From contig CATLOT010000024.1 in the NCBI GenBank assembly GCA_950054155.1, positions 1 through 56,386 on the forward strand: 56,386 bases of DNA, given 5' to 3'. The translations under genes were made by a program, and so were the position numbers. Shown here piece by piece: positions 25,868 to 33,933 of this stretch; position 1 is the stretch's first letter, and each line of letters opens with the position of its first letter. The DNA comes from an uncultured Bacteriovoracaceae bacterium (GTDB lineage Bacteria > Bdellovibrionota > Bacteriovoracia > Bacteriovoracales > Bacteriovoracaceae). The notes beneath the pieces were generated by a model. That model ran no database searches, was not told where the DNA came from, and saw only the letters and a program-made list of their open reading frames with translations.

Positions 25868-25883
25868 TGGCACAGGTTTAGCA
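25868..25883 (+). promoter_or_regulatory. Possible sigma-54 (RpoN) promoter
   Basis: TGGCAC, five bases, TAGCA: the -24 GG and -12 GC are at the correct spacing and only one base of TGGCAC-N5-TTGCA differs. The transcript would start near 25894, upstream of the ATG at 25953 but after the earlier in-frame ATG at 25854. Confidence 0.45.
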
Positions 25884-25952
25884 AATGCGGGAAAAGTTGA
25901 CAATCAACTTCGACCGTCGAAAGTTTCACACGATAAAAAAGGACTACCTGCA

Positions 25953-26498
25953 ATGGCCTATTTATTAAGAGTTCTGATTTTTCTCATGGTTATTGGTATC
26001 TCTCTTACTGCTGGAGTAGCCCTAGGTTGGTTCGAGTTAAGCTACAGTCATATTCATCTTGCGATCATTACCTTCATTTACACCATCTTTGCTCAAGCCT
26101 TTGTCATGTTCTATTTCATTGGTGTTGCCCGTTTAATGAACAACATTTATTCAGTTCTCCAAAGTAAGGCCAACCTCACTGAACTTTTTGATAATCCTCC
26201 AGAGGACCTGGAGCCCTATAAAAAGAAAGCTATTAAATTTGTTCAAGATGCTGATCGCTGTAAGCGACAAACGATTCCTTGGACGATGCTTATGCTTGTC
26301 CTTGGCTCCATCGCCTTCCTCCTTGGAGGAGCTCATGACACCAATCTTGTCTCAAAGGTTGTTCACTCTGGTGTGGTCTATGGCTTTATGGCGGCAATGT
26401 TTATTGGGTTCTTTCGCCAATGGCACTACCTTAAGGTTAGCCATATTGCCCTTCGTAAGGTGAAAGCTCTTTTTGAAATTCCTGATGGACAGATGTAG
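25953..26498 (+). CDS. Four-helix membrane protein of unknown function
   Basis: 181 residues from the ATG at 25953, which has an AAAAAGGA site; the frame is open back to 25854 but that start lies upstream of a likely sigma-54 promoter and gives a non-hydrophobic extension. Four membrane helices are visible: LLRVLIFLMVIGISLTAGVALG, AIITFIYTIFAQAFVMFYFIG, TMLMLVLGSIAFLLGG and VVHSGVVYGFMAAMFIGFF, with a charged cytoplasmic loop of about 45 residues in the middle. I do not recognise the family. It is divergent from the respiratory operon and converges on the next gene. Confidence 0.65.
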   Translation: MAYLLRVLIFLMVIGISLTAGVALGWFELSYSHIHLAIITFIYTIFAQAFVMFYFIGVARLMNNIYSVLQSKANLTELFDNPPEDLEPYKKKAIKFVQDADRCKRQTIPWTMLMLVLGSIAFLLGGAHDTNLVSKVVHSGVVYGFMAAMFIGFFRQWHYLKVSHIALRKVKALFEIPDGQM

Positions 26499-26526
26499 CG
26501 GTCTCACTGCGATTCTTTAAGAAAAG

Positions 26527-27828
26527 CTAAATATTTTTAACCCAAATAAAGACCTTATTTTTTCCTGGTGGGTTTCGCCCTGTTCTCGTTCGTGATTCAT
26601 AGAGAACGGCATCATCAAACTCCATAACTTGGGCCATGAATTCTTTAAGATATTCTCTTGGTACGTAAAGATTATAGTACATACCACCGGGAACCTTCTT
26701 ACCTGGCTTTACGTTATCAACTCGGGTCACTTCGTATTTTTTTAAAAGGACATCCAGTCTTTCTTTAGAAGAAAAGGCATCCACAGACCTCATGAGAACA
26801 CGATAAACTTTTGTGTTACCGTAGCGACTATCGCGATAGCCGCGTTTTTTAAGCTCTTCATAATCAGATTGCTCAAGATTAACGGTATCAAAATCTTTGG
26901 GGAGTGAATCCCAACTCGTTAGGACAACATCAGACTCTTCTTCATATCTAATCTCATCATCAAAACTTAAATTATCAAAGTTGTTCTCTTTAGTTTCAAC
27001 CTCTTCAATCTCTCGTGCTCCAAGCTCGAAGTCTTTTTTGACATTCTCTGTGCTCTCTTGAAAAGAAAGAGTCGTATCGAGCCACTGTAACTGAGGCTCA
27101 TAAATACTAATCTGCTCGAGGATGGATTTTTCCCACTTTAGATTGAGTTTTTGAATACCGTATACAAGCCCAAGTCCAATAAGTAGAAAGATAAGAATCT
27201 CACGAACGACTTTGAGTTGACGGGAAAAAGAGAGATTACTTTTGATCTTACTGAAATCGAAATTGGGATTATAGAGATCTCTTTGCATCTTTTTATTGAG
27301 GACCTGCCACTCAGGATAAAGAGTTACTTCCATACTATTGAGGACGCTCTCAACATTCCTCTCTTCAACTTCCGTATCTAAACTAAGTTCTGATTTAATA
27401 TTTTCGTAAGTCACGCTCAGATTCGGGCTAACACGATTGGCGACTTGGAATCGCTTTGAAAAATATTCTTCATACTCTGGTAAATGATTGAGAAAATACT
27501 CTCTCAAAATAAGAGCTAAGCTATCGTAGGGTATTTTAGCTTTTTGACTGAGCTCTAGGAGAGAAATGTTACGCTTTATAAAGGTGTAGCAAAGAAAACT
27601 ATTTCTAAGCCAAGTAAACCAAGAATTTAAAGGGCCAATCTGAGCATGAAGGAGAGCGTAATTAAAACGCTCTACCATTTGCTCGAGAGATTGCCCGGGA
27701 ACAAAGAAAGCCTCCCAAAAAGAGGAGAACTCTGCTTCGTAACGCCCCTGCCATGTAAGGGCATCGTAATTAAGACCGAGCCACTTCTCAAAGTCTTTCT
27801 GTTGTTCCTCAGTGTAGATTAAACTCAT
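26527..27828 (-). CDS. Single-pass membrane protein of unknown function
   Basis: 433 residues. The N-terminal cytoplasmic part (1-210) contains a helix-turn-helix-like stretch (ISLLELSQKAKIPYDSLALILREYFL). One membrane helix follows (about 217-234, VVREILIFLLIGLGLVYGI), then an acidic linker and a C-terminal domain (about 330-433, TKVYRVLMRSVDAFSSKERLDVLLKKYE...) that resembles a SPOR-like fold in layout. The topology of a cytoplasmic HTH-like region, one membrane helix and a periplasmic domain recalls RodZ, but I see no clear RodZ motif. It ends the minus-strand pair with the thiolase gene, ten bases apart. Confidence 0.6.
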   Translation of the reverse strand: MSLIYTEEQQKDFEKWLGLNYDALTWQGRYEAEFSSFWEAFFVPGQSLEQMVERFNYALLHAQIGPLNSWFTWLRNSFLCYTFIKRNISLLELSQKAKIPYDSLALILREYFLNHLPEYEEYFSKRFQVANRVSPNLSVTYENIKSELSLDTEVEERNVESVLNSMEVTLYPEWQVLNKKMQRDLYNPNFDFSKIKSNLSFSRQLKVVREILIFLLIGLGLVYGIQKLNLKWEKSILEQISIYEPQLQWLDTTLSFQESTENVKKDFELGAREIEEVETKENNFDNLSFDDEIRYEEESDVVLTSWDSLPKDFDTVNLEQSDYEELKKRGYRDSRYGNTKVYRVLMRSVDAFSSKERLDVLLKKYEVTRVDNVKPGKKVPGGMYYNLYVPREYLKEFMAQVMEFDDAVLYESRTRTGRNPPGKNKVFIWVKNI

Positions 27829-27837
27829 AAGAAAAGA

Positions 27838-29028
27838 TTAAACACTCTCGATAAGGATAGCAATTCCTTGCCCTCCACCAATACAAGCAGCTGCGATACC
27901 ACGCTTAAGGTTCTTCTCTTTAAGTTGGCGAGCAAGCGTTAAGGTAATACGATTTCCTGAAGCTCCCAGAGGGTGGCCAAGGGCAACTGCTCCTCCCCAG
28001 ATATTTAATTTTTCTTGGGAGAGATTAAGTTCTTTAGCACAACTTAGAACTTGACCAGCAAAGGCTTCATTAATTTCGACAAGATCAATATCATCTAAAG
28101 TAAGGTTATTTCTTTTAAGAAGCTCTCTTATCGCTGGTACAGGACCAATCCCCATAATGGTGGGATCAACACCTACCACTGCTCCATCCATAATTTGGGC
28201 CATAGGCTTCAGATTATGATCCTTACAAAAGTCTTCACTCGCTATAAGTGTCGATGAAGCTCCGTCAACGATTCCGGAAGCTGTGGCCGGAGTAACAACG
28301 CCTCCCTCTTTAAATGAAGCACGAAGCTTGGCCATTCCTTCAACGGTTGCATCGTCTCTAACATGCTCATCAAAGTCGAGAGTTCCTCTCTTAAGCTCAA
28401 CGGGAGCAATTTCCGCTTTAAAGTGGCCCTCTTCACGGGCCTTAACGGCCTTCTTGTGGGATTCAACAGAATATTTTTCAGCTTCTTCTCTAGTGATGCC
28501 AAATTTCTCGCTCAGATTTTCTGCGGTTATCCCCATGGGGCAACCAGCAAATTTATCTGTCAGGGAATCTAAGAGCATATCAACTGTCTTTAGTGCTCCG
28601 TACTTAGTGCCAAAGCGGCTTCCATAAACAAGGTGAGGGACATTGGACATATTCTCTGTTCCAGCTGCGATAACTGAGCTCGCCTCCCCACAGAGAATCA
28701 TCCTAACCGCATCCATAATAGCCTGCGCCCCAGAACCACAAAGTCTATTGAGACAATACCCCGGAGTTTCCTCGCGCGCCCCCACTTTGAGAGCGAGGTG
28801 GCGGCCACCATAAAGAGCATCTGTTGTTGTGGGAACAACATTTCCAAGAACAAAGTGATCAACTTTTTCAGCAGAAATTTTTGCCTCTTCAAGGGTCGCC
28901 TTTGTGGCGTGAACAGCGAGGTCAACGGGACTAATATCCTTGAGAGAGCCACCGAATTTTCCAAAAGGAGTTCTTTTCCCACTGACGAGAAAGACTTTAC
29001 GGTTACTTAGCATACTATTTAGCGTCAT
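27838..29028 (-). CDS. Acetyl-CoA acetyltransferase (thiolase)
   Basis: 396 residues, the normal length. Catalytic signatures: nucleophile C97 in NRLCGSGAQAI, NEAFAG, the histidine in GGAVALGHPLGASG, and the second cysteine in AACIGGGQG near the C-terminus. It acts in beta-oxidation or acetoacetyl-CoA formation; the direction cannot be told. The start at 29028 is supported by a strong AAGGAGG site. No other fatty-acid degradation gene is next to it. Confidence 0.92.
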   Translation of the reverse strand: MTLNSMLSNRKVFLVSGKRTPFGKFGGSLKDISPVDLAVHATKATLEEAKISAEKVDHFVLGNVVPTTTDALYGGRHLALKVGAREETPGYCLNRLCGSGAQAIMDAVRMILCGEASSVIAAGTENMSNVPHLVYGSRFGTKYGALKTVDMLLDSLTDKFAGCPMGITAENLSEKFGITREEAEKYSVESHKKAVKAREEGHFKAEIAPVELKRGTLDFDEHVRDDATVEGMAKLRASFKEGGVVTPATASGIVDGASSTLIASEDFCKDHNLKPMAQIMDGAVVGVDPTIMGIGPVPAIRELLKRNNLTLDDIDLVEINEAFAGQVLSCAKELNLSQEKLNIWGGAVALGHPLGASGNRITLTLARQLKEKNLKRGIAAACIGGGQGIAILIESV

Positions 29029-29118
29029 TTTTTGCCTCCTTGTAGAGAGCTTATACGATTAGATACTCTTAATATAAGGTGCCTTACAGGCATTTACAAA
29101 GAAATTAAGGATACTCCA

Positions 29119-29541
29119 ATGACGGATATTACCCACATCAGAGCTCAAAGATTTAAGGCCAATGAAGAGCAGAGGCATAATTTTGAGCTTAAAAAGCTTC
29201 GGAGCGAGAATCAAAAGAAATACGCTGACGAAGTGAAGAAGTATGAGGGAATGTTAAGCCGTATGCGCGAGGAGTATGAGACCAAAATTAATGGTCTTGA
29301 AAATGAACTTGAACAAAAACTTTCCACTATGAGAAGCCGTCATGACATCCGTCTTCAGGATGAGAACAGGCGTCTGGCTGAGGAGCTTAAAAACCTCAAG
29401 GCGACCCATGGTGATCAAGTCGCAGAAGTGAGTGAGTCTCAAAATAATGAAATTCAAGACATGAAAGAGAGTCATCGTAAGACCCTTCAAAATGCTCGCG
29501 AAAAGTTCATTAAAGAGAAGTCTAAATTTGAAACCGCCTAA
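29119..29541 (+). CDS. Coiled-coil protein of unknown function
   Basis: 140 residues from the ATG at 29119 (AAGGA upstream); the frame extends to 29032 but that region overlaps the thiolase promoter area. Nearly the whole protein is a heptad-patterned coiled coil rich in Glu, Lys, Arg and Gln (FELKKLRSENQKKYADEVKK, ENRRLAEELKNLKATHG). No signal peptide or membrane helix. It precedes the FliG-like gene by 26 bases on the same strand, so the two products probably work together. Confidence 0.65.
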   Translation: MTDITHIRAQRFKANEEQRHNFELKKLRSENQKKYADEVKKYEGMLSRMREEYETKINGLENELEQKLSTMRSRHDIRLQDENRRLAEELKNLKATHGDQVAEVSESQNNEIQDMKESHRKTLQNAREKFIKEKSKFETA

Positions 29542-29567
29542 AAGGATTTTGGGTAAAAGGAAGTTAA

Positions 29568-29993
29568 ATGGATTTTGATAACACTGGAAATGTTTTTATT
29601 AACGGTAGAGCGCAAATTCTCGAAATGTTCCAGTATCTTACTGCAGAAGAGCAAGCACGCCTTCTTAAGCAGATTAAGCCCAGAAATCCACAACTCGCTC
29701 AAGAGCTTCAAGAAACATCTATTTCTTTTAATCTTCTTACAGAGTTACCAGAGCATACAATTGAAGTCGTTCTTCGCTATGTTAAAGCGCCAATACTTGG
29801 CGTTGCCCTCAAGAGTGTAGGCGTCAAAGCTCAAAGAAAAATCTTAGGTGTTTGTGAAAGAGGATATGCTGAAGAAGCTTTCAAGGTCATGAACACACGC
29901 CTCTCAAATGAATCTAGAGACGTTGAAAGGGCTTGTGAACGCATTCGCTCTATCATGTCAGCCCTTAGTAAGAAGAAGCTTATTCAGTTATAA
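29568..29993 (+). CDS. Stand-alone FliG-like domain protein
   Basis: 141 residues. The segment FNLLTELPEHTIEVVLRYVKAPILGVALKSVGVKAQRKILGVCERGYAEEAFKVMNTRLSNESRDVERACERI resembles the repeated helical layout of the middle and C-terminal domains of the flagellar switch protein FliG (L-x-x-L-P, the dyad-like V-A-L-K-S and K-I-L, and the ERACERI end). At 141 residues it is well under half of a FliG and so is a partial-domain relative, not the motor switch itself. It has an AAGGAAG site and ends with a six-base overlap of the convergent cyclic-nucleotide-binding gene. Confidence 0.58.
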   Translation: MDFDNTGNVFINGRAQILEMFQYLTAEEQARLLKQIKPRNPQLAQELQETSISFNLLTELPEHTIEVVLRYVKAPILGVALKSVGVKAQRKILGVCERGYAEEAFKVMNTRLSNESRDVERACERIRSIMSALSKKKLIQL

Positions 29994-30464
29994 GCCTCTT
30001 CTTTTTCGGTACTCATCAACATTTTTAGAGAAGGCCGCAAGATCATTATCATTGATCGTTGCCCCTTGGCTTGATTGAATTTCGTCGACAATTCTGTGCT
30101 CTCTCAGAACATCCACTGTGCTTCTTAATCGGTCACTAATAGTCACCATAATATTCGTAACCCAATCGGGACACTCTCTTAGAACCTTTCTAATATCTGT
30201 CTTCTTTATCAGAACAAGTTCACAATCCGAAAGAGCAATCGCCGTCGCTGAGCGAGGCTCATCATTGAACATAGAGAGCTCACCGATAAAGTCCTGAGTA
30301 CTTACAGTTGAAATGGGTGACACTCTTCCTTTTCCCTCTTTGACAATAGCGACCTCACCCTTTGCAACGATATAGAGGTAAGTAGAGGCCTCTCCCTCAG
30401 CAAAGATCACTTGTCCCTTTTTAAAAGAGACTGGCTTATCAAAATTATCGACAGAATCGTTCAT
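29988..30464 (-). CDS. Cyclic-nucleotide-binding domain protein
   Basis: 158 residues from the ATG at 30464, chosen because AGGAGG lies six bases upstream; the frame is open to 30491. The cNMP-binding beta-roll is clear: KKGQVIFAEGEASTYLYIVAKGEVAIV, then FIGELSMFNDEPRSATAIALSDCELVLIKKTDIRKVL, which contains the phosphate-binding cassette (G-E-L-S-...-P-R-S-A-T-A). There is no DNA-binding domain after it, so it is not a Crp-type regulator; it may be an adaptor. It overlaps the Ppx gene by 20 bases, suggesting joint expression. Confidence 0.82.
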   Translation of the reverse strand: MNDSVDNFDKPVSFKKGQVIFAEGEASTYLYIVAKGEVAIVKEGKGRVSPISTVSTQDFIGELSMFNDEPRSATAIALSDCELVLIKKTDIRKVLRECPDWVTNIMVTISDRLRSTVDVLREHRIVDEIQSSQGATINDNDLAAFSKNVDEYRKRRGL

Positions 30465-31377
30465 CAATTCCTCCTGAAATAAGTGTTCCATAGCGAAGCC
30501 CTAGAGTCGAAATCTCAAAGGTCTTTACTCCGAGAGCTGCCCCGAGGACCTCTCCAAGAAGAGCTCCTCCAACAATAGAGTGCACTCGCTTGCCAAGAAA
30601 AGGAAACTTCTGAGCAATCGATTCCTTGGGAGCTAACTTTATTTTACTTGAGAATTTTAAAAATTGTTCAAACTCAATTTTCACACCATTCACGCCGGTC
30701 GGATCAAATTCCTTTAAACCTTTTATCATTGCTCCCAATGAGGTCATGGAACCTGCAACACAGAGAAGGTGTTCTGTTTTAAATTCACTGACATCAAATT
30801 TCTTGAGTAGTTCTTGCGAGCGTAAATCGAACTCACATTGAGCAAGCCAATCAGTACAGCGGACACTTCCCATAGGAAGGCTTATTGTCTTTTCGATGGA
30901 AAAGGGCTCAAGGTTTACTTTAATAAGCTCTGTTGAAGCACCACCAATATCCATTATCGTAATATCATGACCAGAAAGTTCCGTTCCTTTAACCACTCCT
31001 AGTGATGTGTAATAGGCCTCAGCCTCACCAGAAATAATCTCAAAGTTAAAGCCTGTTAGTGCTTTCATCTTTTGATAAAAGTCTGGTGCGTTTTGAGCGA
31101 CGCGGGATGCCTCCGTTGCCGTCACAACGATTTGGTCATTAGAGATCCCTAAGTTCATAAGTATCTCTTTATACTCAAGAAGAGCATCCTCAGTGTCTTT
31201 CATCGATTGATCACTAAATACTCTTGTTGTATCGAGGTCTTTTCCAAGACTAGTTACTCTAGACTCGTTGGCCAATTCCTGAGTTAGTCTTCCCTCTTCG
31301 ATAATACCCGCAAGGAGAAGTACTGTATTAGAACCGATATCGATAGAAGCTCTTCTTATATTAGATTCATTAACCAC
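30445..31377 (-). CDS. Ppx/GppA-family phosphatase (exopolyphosphatase-like)
   Basis: About 310 residues from a GTG at 31377 with GAGAGG upstream; a TTG six bases earlier is the other option. The actin-like ATPase-fold motifs of the Ppx/GppA family are visible: SIDIGSNTVLLLAG at the N-terminus, TATEASRVAQN, ISGEAEAYYTSLGV and the phosphate-2 loop MDIGGASTELI. The protein lacks the C-terminal HD-like extension and so is the short form. It would act on polyphosphate or pppGpp. It overlaps mtnA upstream by eight bases and the cNMP-binding gene downstream. Confidence 0.85.
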   Translation of the reverse strand: MVNESNIRRASIDIGSNTVLLLAGIIEEGRLTQELANESRVTSLGKDLDTTRVFSDQSMKDTEDALLEYKEILMNLGISNDQIVVTATEASRVAQNAPDFYQKMKALTGFNFEIISGEAEAYYTSLGVVKGTELSGHDITIMDIGGASTELIKVNLEPFSIEKTISLPMGSVRCTDWLAQCEFDLRSQELLKKFDVSEFKTEHLLCVAGSMTSLGAMIKGLKEFDPTGVNGVKIEFEQFLKFSSKIKLAPKESIAQKFPFLGKRVHSIVGGALLGEVLGAALGVKTFEISTLGLRYGTLISGGIDERFCR

Positions 31378-32422
31378 GAACAACCCTCTCGACTTCTTCA
31401 GGGGTTATCTTTTTAATTAATCCTTTCTCACAGATTATTCCTCTTAGGTGCTCGTGATCTGTAACATCAAAACTAGGATTCAGGGCACGAGATGAGTTTG
31501 GAGAAATCCTATGCCCCATAGCTCCCAAGACCTCATCTTCAGGTCTTAATTCTATTTCAATTTGATCACCCGTATCGAGACTTAAATCAAATGTGCTTGT
31601 TGGAGCGACAGTATAGAAAGGAATACCATAATGCTTGGCCACAATGGCAAGAGTAGAACTTCCCACTTTATTTGCTGTATCGCCATTTTTAACAATTCGG
31701 TCGGCACCAATAAAAATAGCATCCACTAATTTATTCTTCATCAGATAAGAAAAGGCACCTTCAACTGTTACACTATGGGGGATTCCCTGAACACTTAACT
31801 CATAAGCCGTTAAGCGCCCTCCTTGTAAATAAGGTCTCGTCTCACTTGCATAAACATGATTTACGCGCCCCTGACCAAAGGCATATTCAATAACACCAAG
31901 AGCAGTTCCCATGGGGCCACAAGCGAGAAAGCCAGTATTACAGAGAGTCATCAAATTCAACTTTTTATCACCATAAAGACTTGTTAACTCATCAAATGCA
32001 AGTTTTGCCATCGCTAAGTTATTTTTTTCAAGAAGATCCATCTGCTCTTGGGAGAAGGTGATCAATTCCTTTATAAGATCTTCTCTCGTCTTTGTTTCTA
32101 TTTGGCTGCATACTAACTCACAAGCGCGATCGACTTCGTAAGCAAGATTAACTGCTGTTGGCCTTGCTGTTTTAAGGTAATCTGCGGCTTTAATAACATC
32201 ATCTTTTGAAAACGACTCCATCCCCATTAAAGCTAAAACCATTCCATAAAGTGCAGTAAAACCGATAAGGGGTGCCCCTCTGACAACCATATCTTTTATC
32301 GATGAGTGAACACCCTCTACGGAATCATAAGAGAGAAAGACTTCCTCGTGGGGCAGTTTTCTCTGATCAATGAGAGTTAACTTTTCACCATCCCATTCAA
32401 GGGGTTTTACTTTTCTTTCCAT
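31370..32422 (-). CDS. mtnA: S-methyl-5-thioribose-1-phosphate isomerase
   Basis: 350 residues, full length. Family motifs: MVVRGAPLIGFTALYG near residue 47, TARPTAVNLAYEVDRA, the catalytic cysteine in TLCNTG, the ETRPYLQGGRLTAYEL segment, and GADRIVKNGDTANKVGSSTLA with the catalytic aspartate. It isomerises methylthioribose-1-phosphate to methylthioribulose-1-phosphate in methionine salvage. No other salvage gene is nearby. It overlaps the AsmA-like gene upstream by 16 bases; AAGGATAAATT before its ATG is the ribosome-binding site. Confidence 0.93.
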   Translation of the reverse strand: MERKVKPLEWDGEKLTLIDQRKLPHEEVFLSYDSVEGVHSSIKDMVVRGAPLIGFTALYGMVLALMGMESFSKDDVIKAADYLKTARPTAVNLAYEVDRACELVCSQIETKTREDLIKELITFSQEQMDLLEKNNLAMAKLAFDELTSLYGDKKLNLMTLCNTGFLACGPMGTALGVIEYAFGQGRVNHVYASETRPYLQGGRLTAYELSVQGIPHSVTVEGAFSYLMKNKLVDAIFIGADRIVKNGDTANKVGSSTLAIVAKHYGIPFYTVAPTSTFDLSLDTGDQIEIELRPEDEVLGAMGHRISPNSSRALNPSFDVTDHEHLRGIICEKGLIKKITPEEVERVVRG

Positions 32423-33915
32423 AATTTATCCTTAAAAAATAATGACTTAATATTTGAAGCTTCTAGTTTCTTATTCTTGCGATAAAGACCACTGCTTTTC
32501 ACCTTTATATTCTCTGAAAAGTTCCACAAGTTCCCTTTACCGGACGCCTTTATCTTGTCTTCTCTAGCCTCTATCTTGATAAAGCCTTCAACAGGAATAC
32601 CTTTTAAGAGAGAGTTCTTAGCTTCTATATTGATGGTGACAGGGGGAAGGAGAACATAATTTCCCTCTTCATCCCTTGTCAGCTTCTTAAGTGGAAGGTC
32701 CTTAAACAAAGAAGCTGTTTCAATGGTGGCGTCATCGAAAATAAGGTTGATATTGAGAGAACTCACAAGCTTATGAAAGCTCTCTTCTGTTGTCTTATTA
32801 AACTCTGCTTTAGTCTCTAAATTAATCTTTCCCTCGCCCATCGGGCCATAGGCATAAAGTGAAAATTCACGATGATTTCCTTTAAACTCTCCACTTAAGG
32901 GGCTCATTCCCTTTCCATAGGGCATCATTAAGGAGCTAAAAGTTAAGTTCATGTCCGGTTCAAAACGACTCTCGCTCCACAACAACTTTCCAACACCATC
33001 TATAAGCGCTTTCTTAGGTTGATTTACCTCCAGAATAGCTTTAGAAAGGGGTGCTAATTCATTTCCTTCTAAGTGAAAGGATATCTTTTTTAGATTTAGA
33101 GAATTATTTCCAAATTTTCCCTCTACTTGGATATTGCTGTTTTGGTGAAAGGCCTCAGCGCCTCCCTCCATCACTCCTTCACTGTCTAAGGAAAAGCCCA
33201 ATCTCCCATTTACAGTTGTCAGCACCCCTTTATTTCCGTTTATAGCGATATCATTAAGTTTAAAGTTCGCATTAAAAGGGAGTTTCTTTTTTTGAATATA
33301 TTGAGCAACGTTGAAGCTTCCAATGATATAGAGGTTCGTATCAAAGGTTGTTTTTTTATTTTCCCATGCCACTTTGGATTTAATTTCAAAAGCTGCATTT
33401 GAGCGCAATCCAATGTTTTTTAAAATAAAGCGATCAATGAGAAACTTCTTTTCCTGATCTTTCTTACTTGAATCATCTTTATAAATAATGGTTAGGTTTT
33501 CAAATCTAAAGCTACCGGAGGAGTTCGCCAAAAACGAAGGAACTGTAACTTCCTTGGAGGAGCTTTTCTTTTTATTATCTTTAGAATTTAGACGAAGTGT
33601 TGAATTCCGTAAGAGAACCTCAACATTGCCCCCTCCCGCGATCAGGGAGACAACAGGCAAACGCAAAGTAAAGGAATCTACCTCAAAGTAATGCGAGGTC
33701 ATTCTCTTACCCTTAACGACCAATGAAGGTCCATAATTGATATCAATATCTTCGATGGCCACATCAGACTCAGGTAACATCTCCTCGAGAAGACCTTCCA
33801 CCTGAGCTTTCACTCGCTCTTTATTGTAGTATTGGGTTACAGAAACATAGGCGATCAAAAAAATCACCACGATACTAGCTAAAAGTCCAAAAATCCGTTT
33901 TTGATTACTTTTCAA
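32407..33915 (-). CDS. AsmA-like / intermembrane repeat protein
   Basis: 502 residues. One N-terminal membrane helix (IFGLLASIVVIFLIAYVSVTQYY) is followed by a long beta-strand-rich periplasmic region. The start of that domain (VEGLLEEMLPESDVAIEDIDINYGPSLVVKGKRMTS) has the AsmA / DUF748 appearance, with a short amphipathic helix and then alternating strands. AsmA-like proteins form lipid-conducting grooves between the membranes. At about 500 residues it is a medium member. It lies 18 bases downstream of pcrA. Confidence 0.68.
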   Translation of the reverse strand: MKSNQKRIFGLLASIVVIFLIAYVSVTQYYNKERVKAQVEGLLEEMLPESDVAIEDIDINYGPSLVVKGKRMTSHYFEVDSFTLRLPVVSLIAGGGNVEVLLRNSTLRLNSKDNKKKSSSKEVTVPSFLANSSGSFRFENLTIIYKDDSSKKDQEKKFLIDRFILKNIGLRSNAAFEIKSKVAWENKKTTFDTNLYIIGSFNVAQYIQKKKLPFNANFKLNDIAINGNKGVLTTVNGRLGFSLDSEGVMEGGAEAFHQNSNIQVEGKFGNNSLNLKKISFHLEGNELAPLSKAILEVNQPKKALIDGVGKLLWSESRFEPDMNLTFSSLMMPYGKGMSPLSGEFKGNHREFSLYAYGPMGEGKINLETKAEFNKTTEESFHKLVSSLNINLIFDDATIETASLFKDLPLKKLTRDEEGNYVLLPPVTINIEAKNSLLKGIPVEGFIKIEAREDKIKASGKGNLWNFSENIKVKSSGLYRKNKKLEASNIKSLFFKDKLWKEK

Positions 33916-33933
33916 TTCTTCAATCCTTGAATT

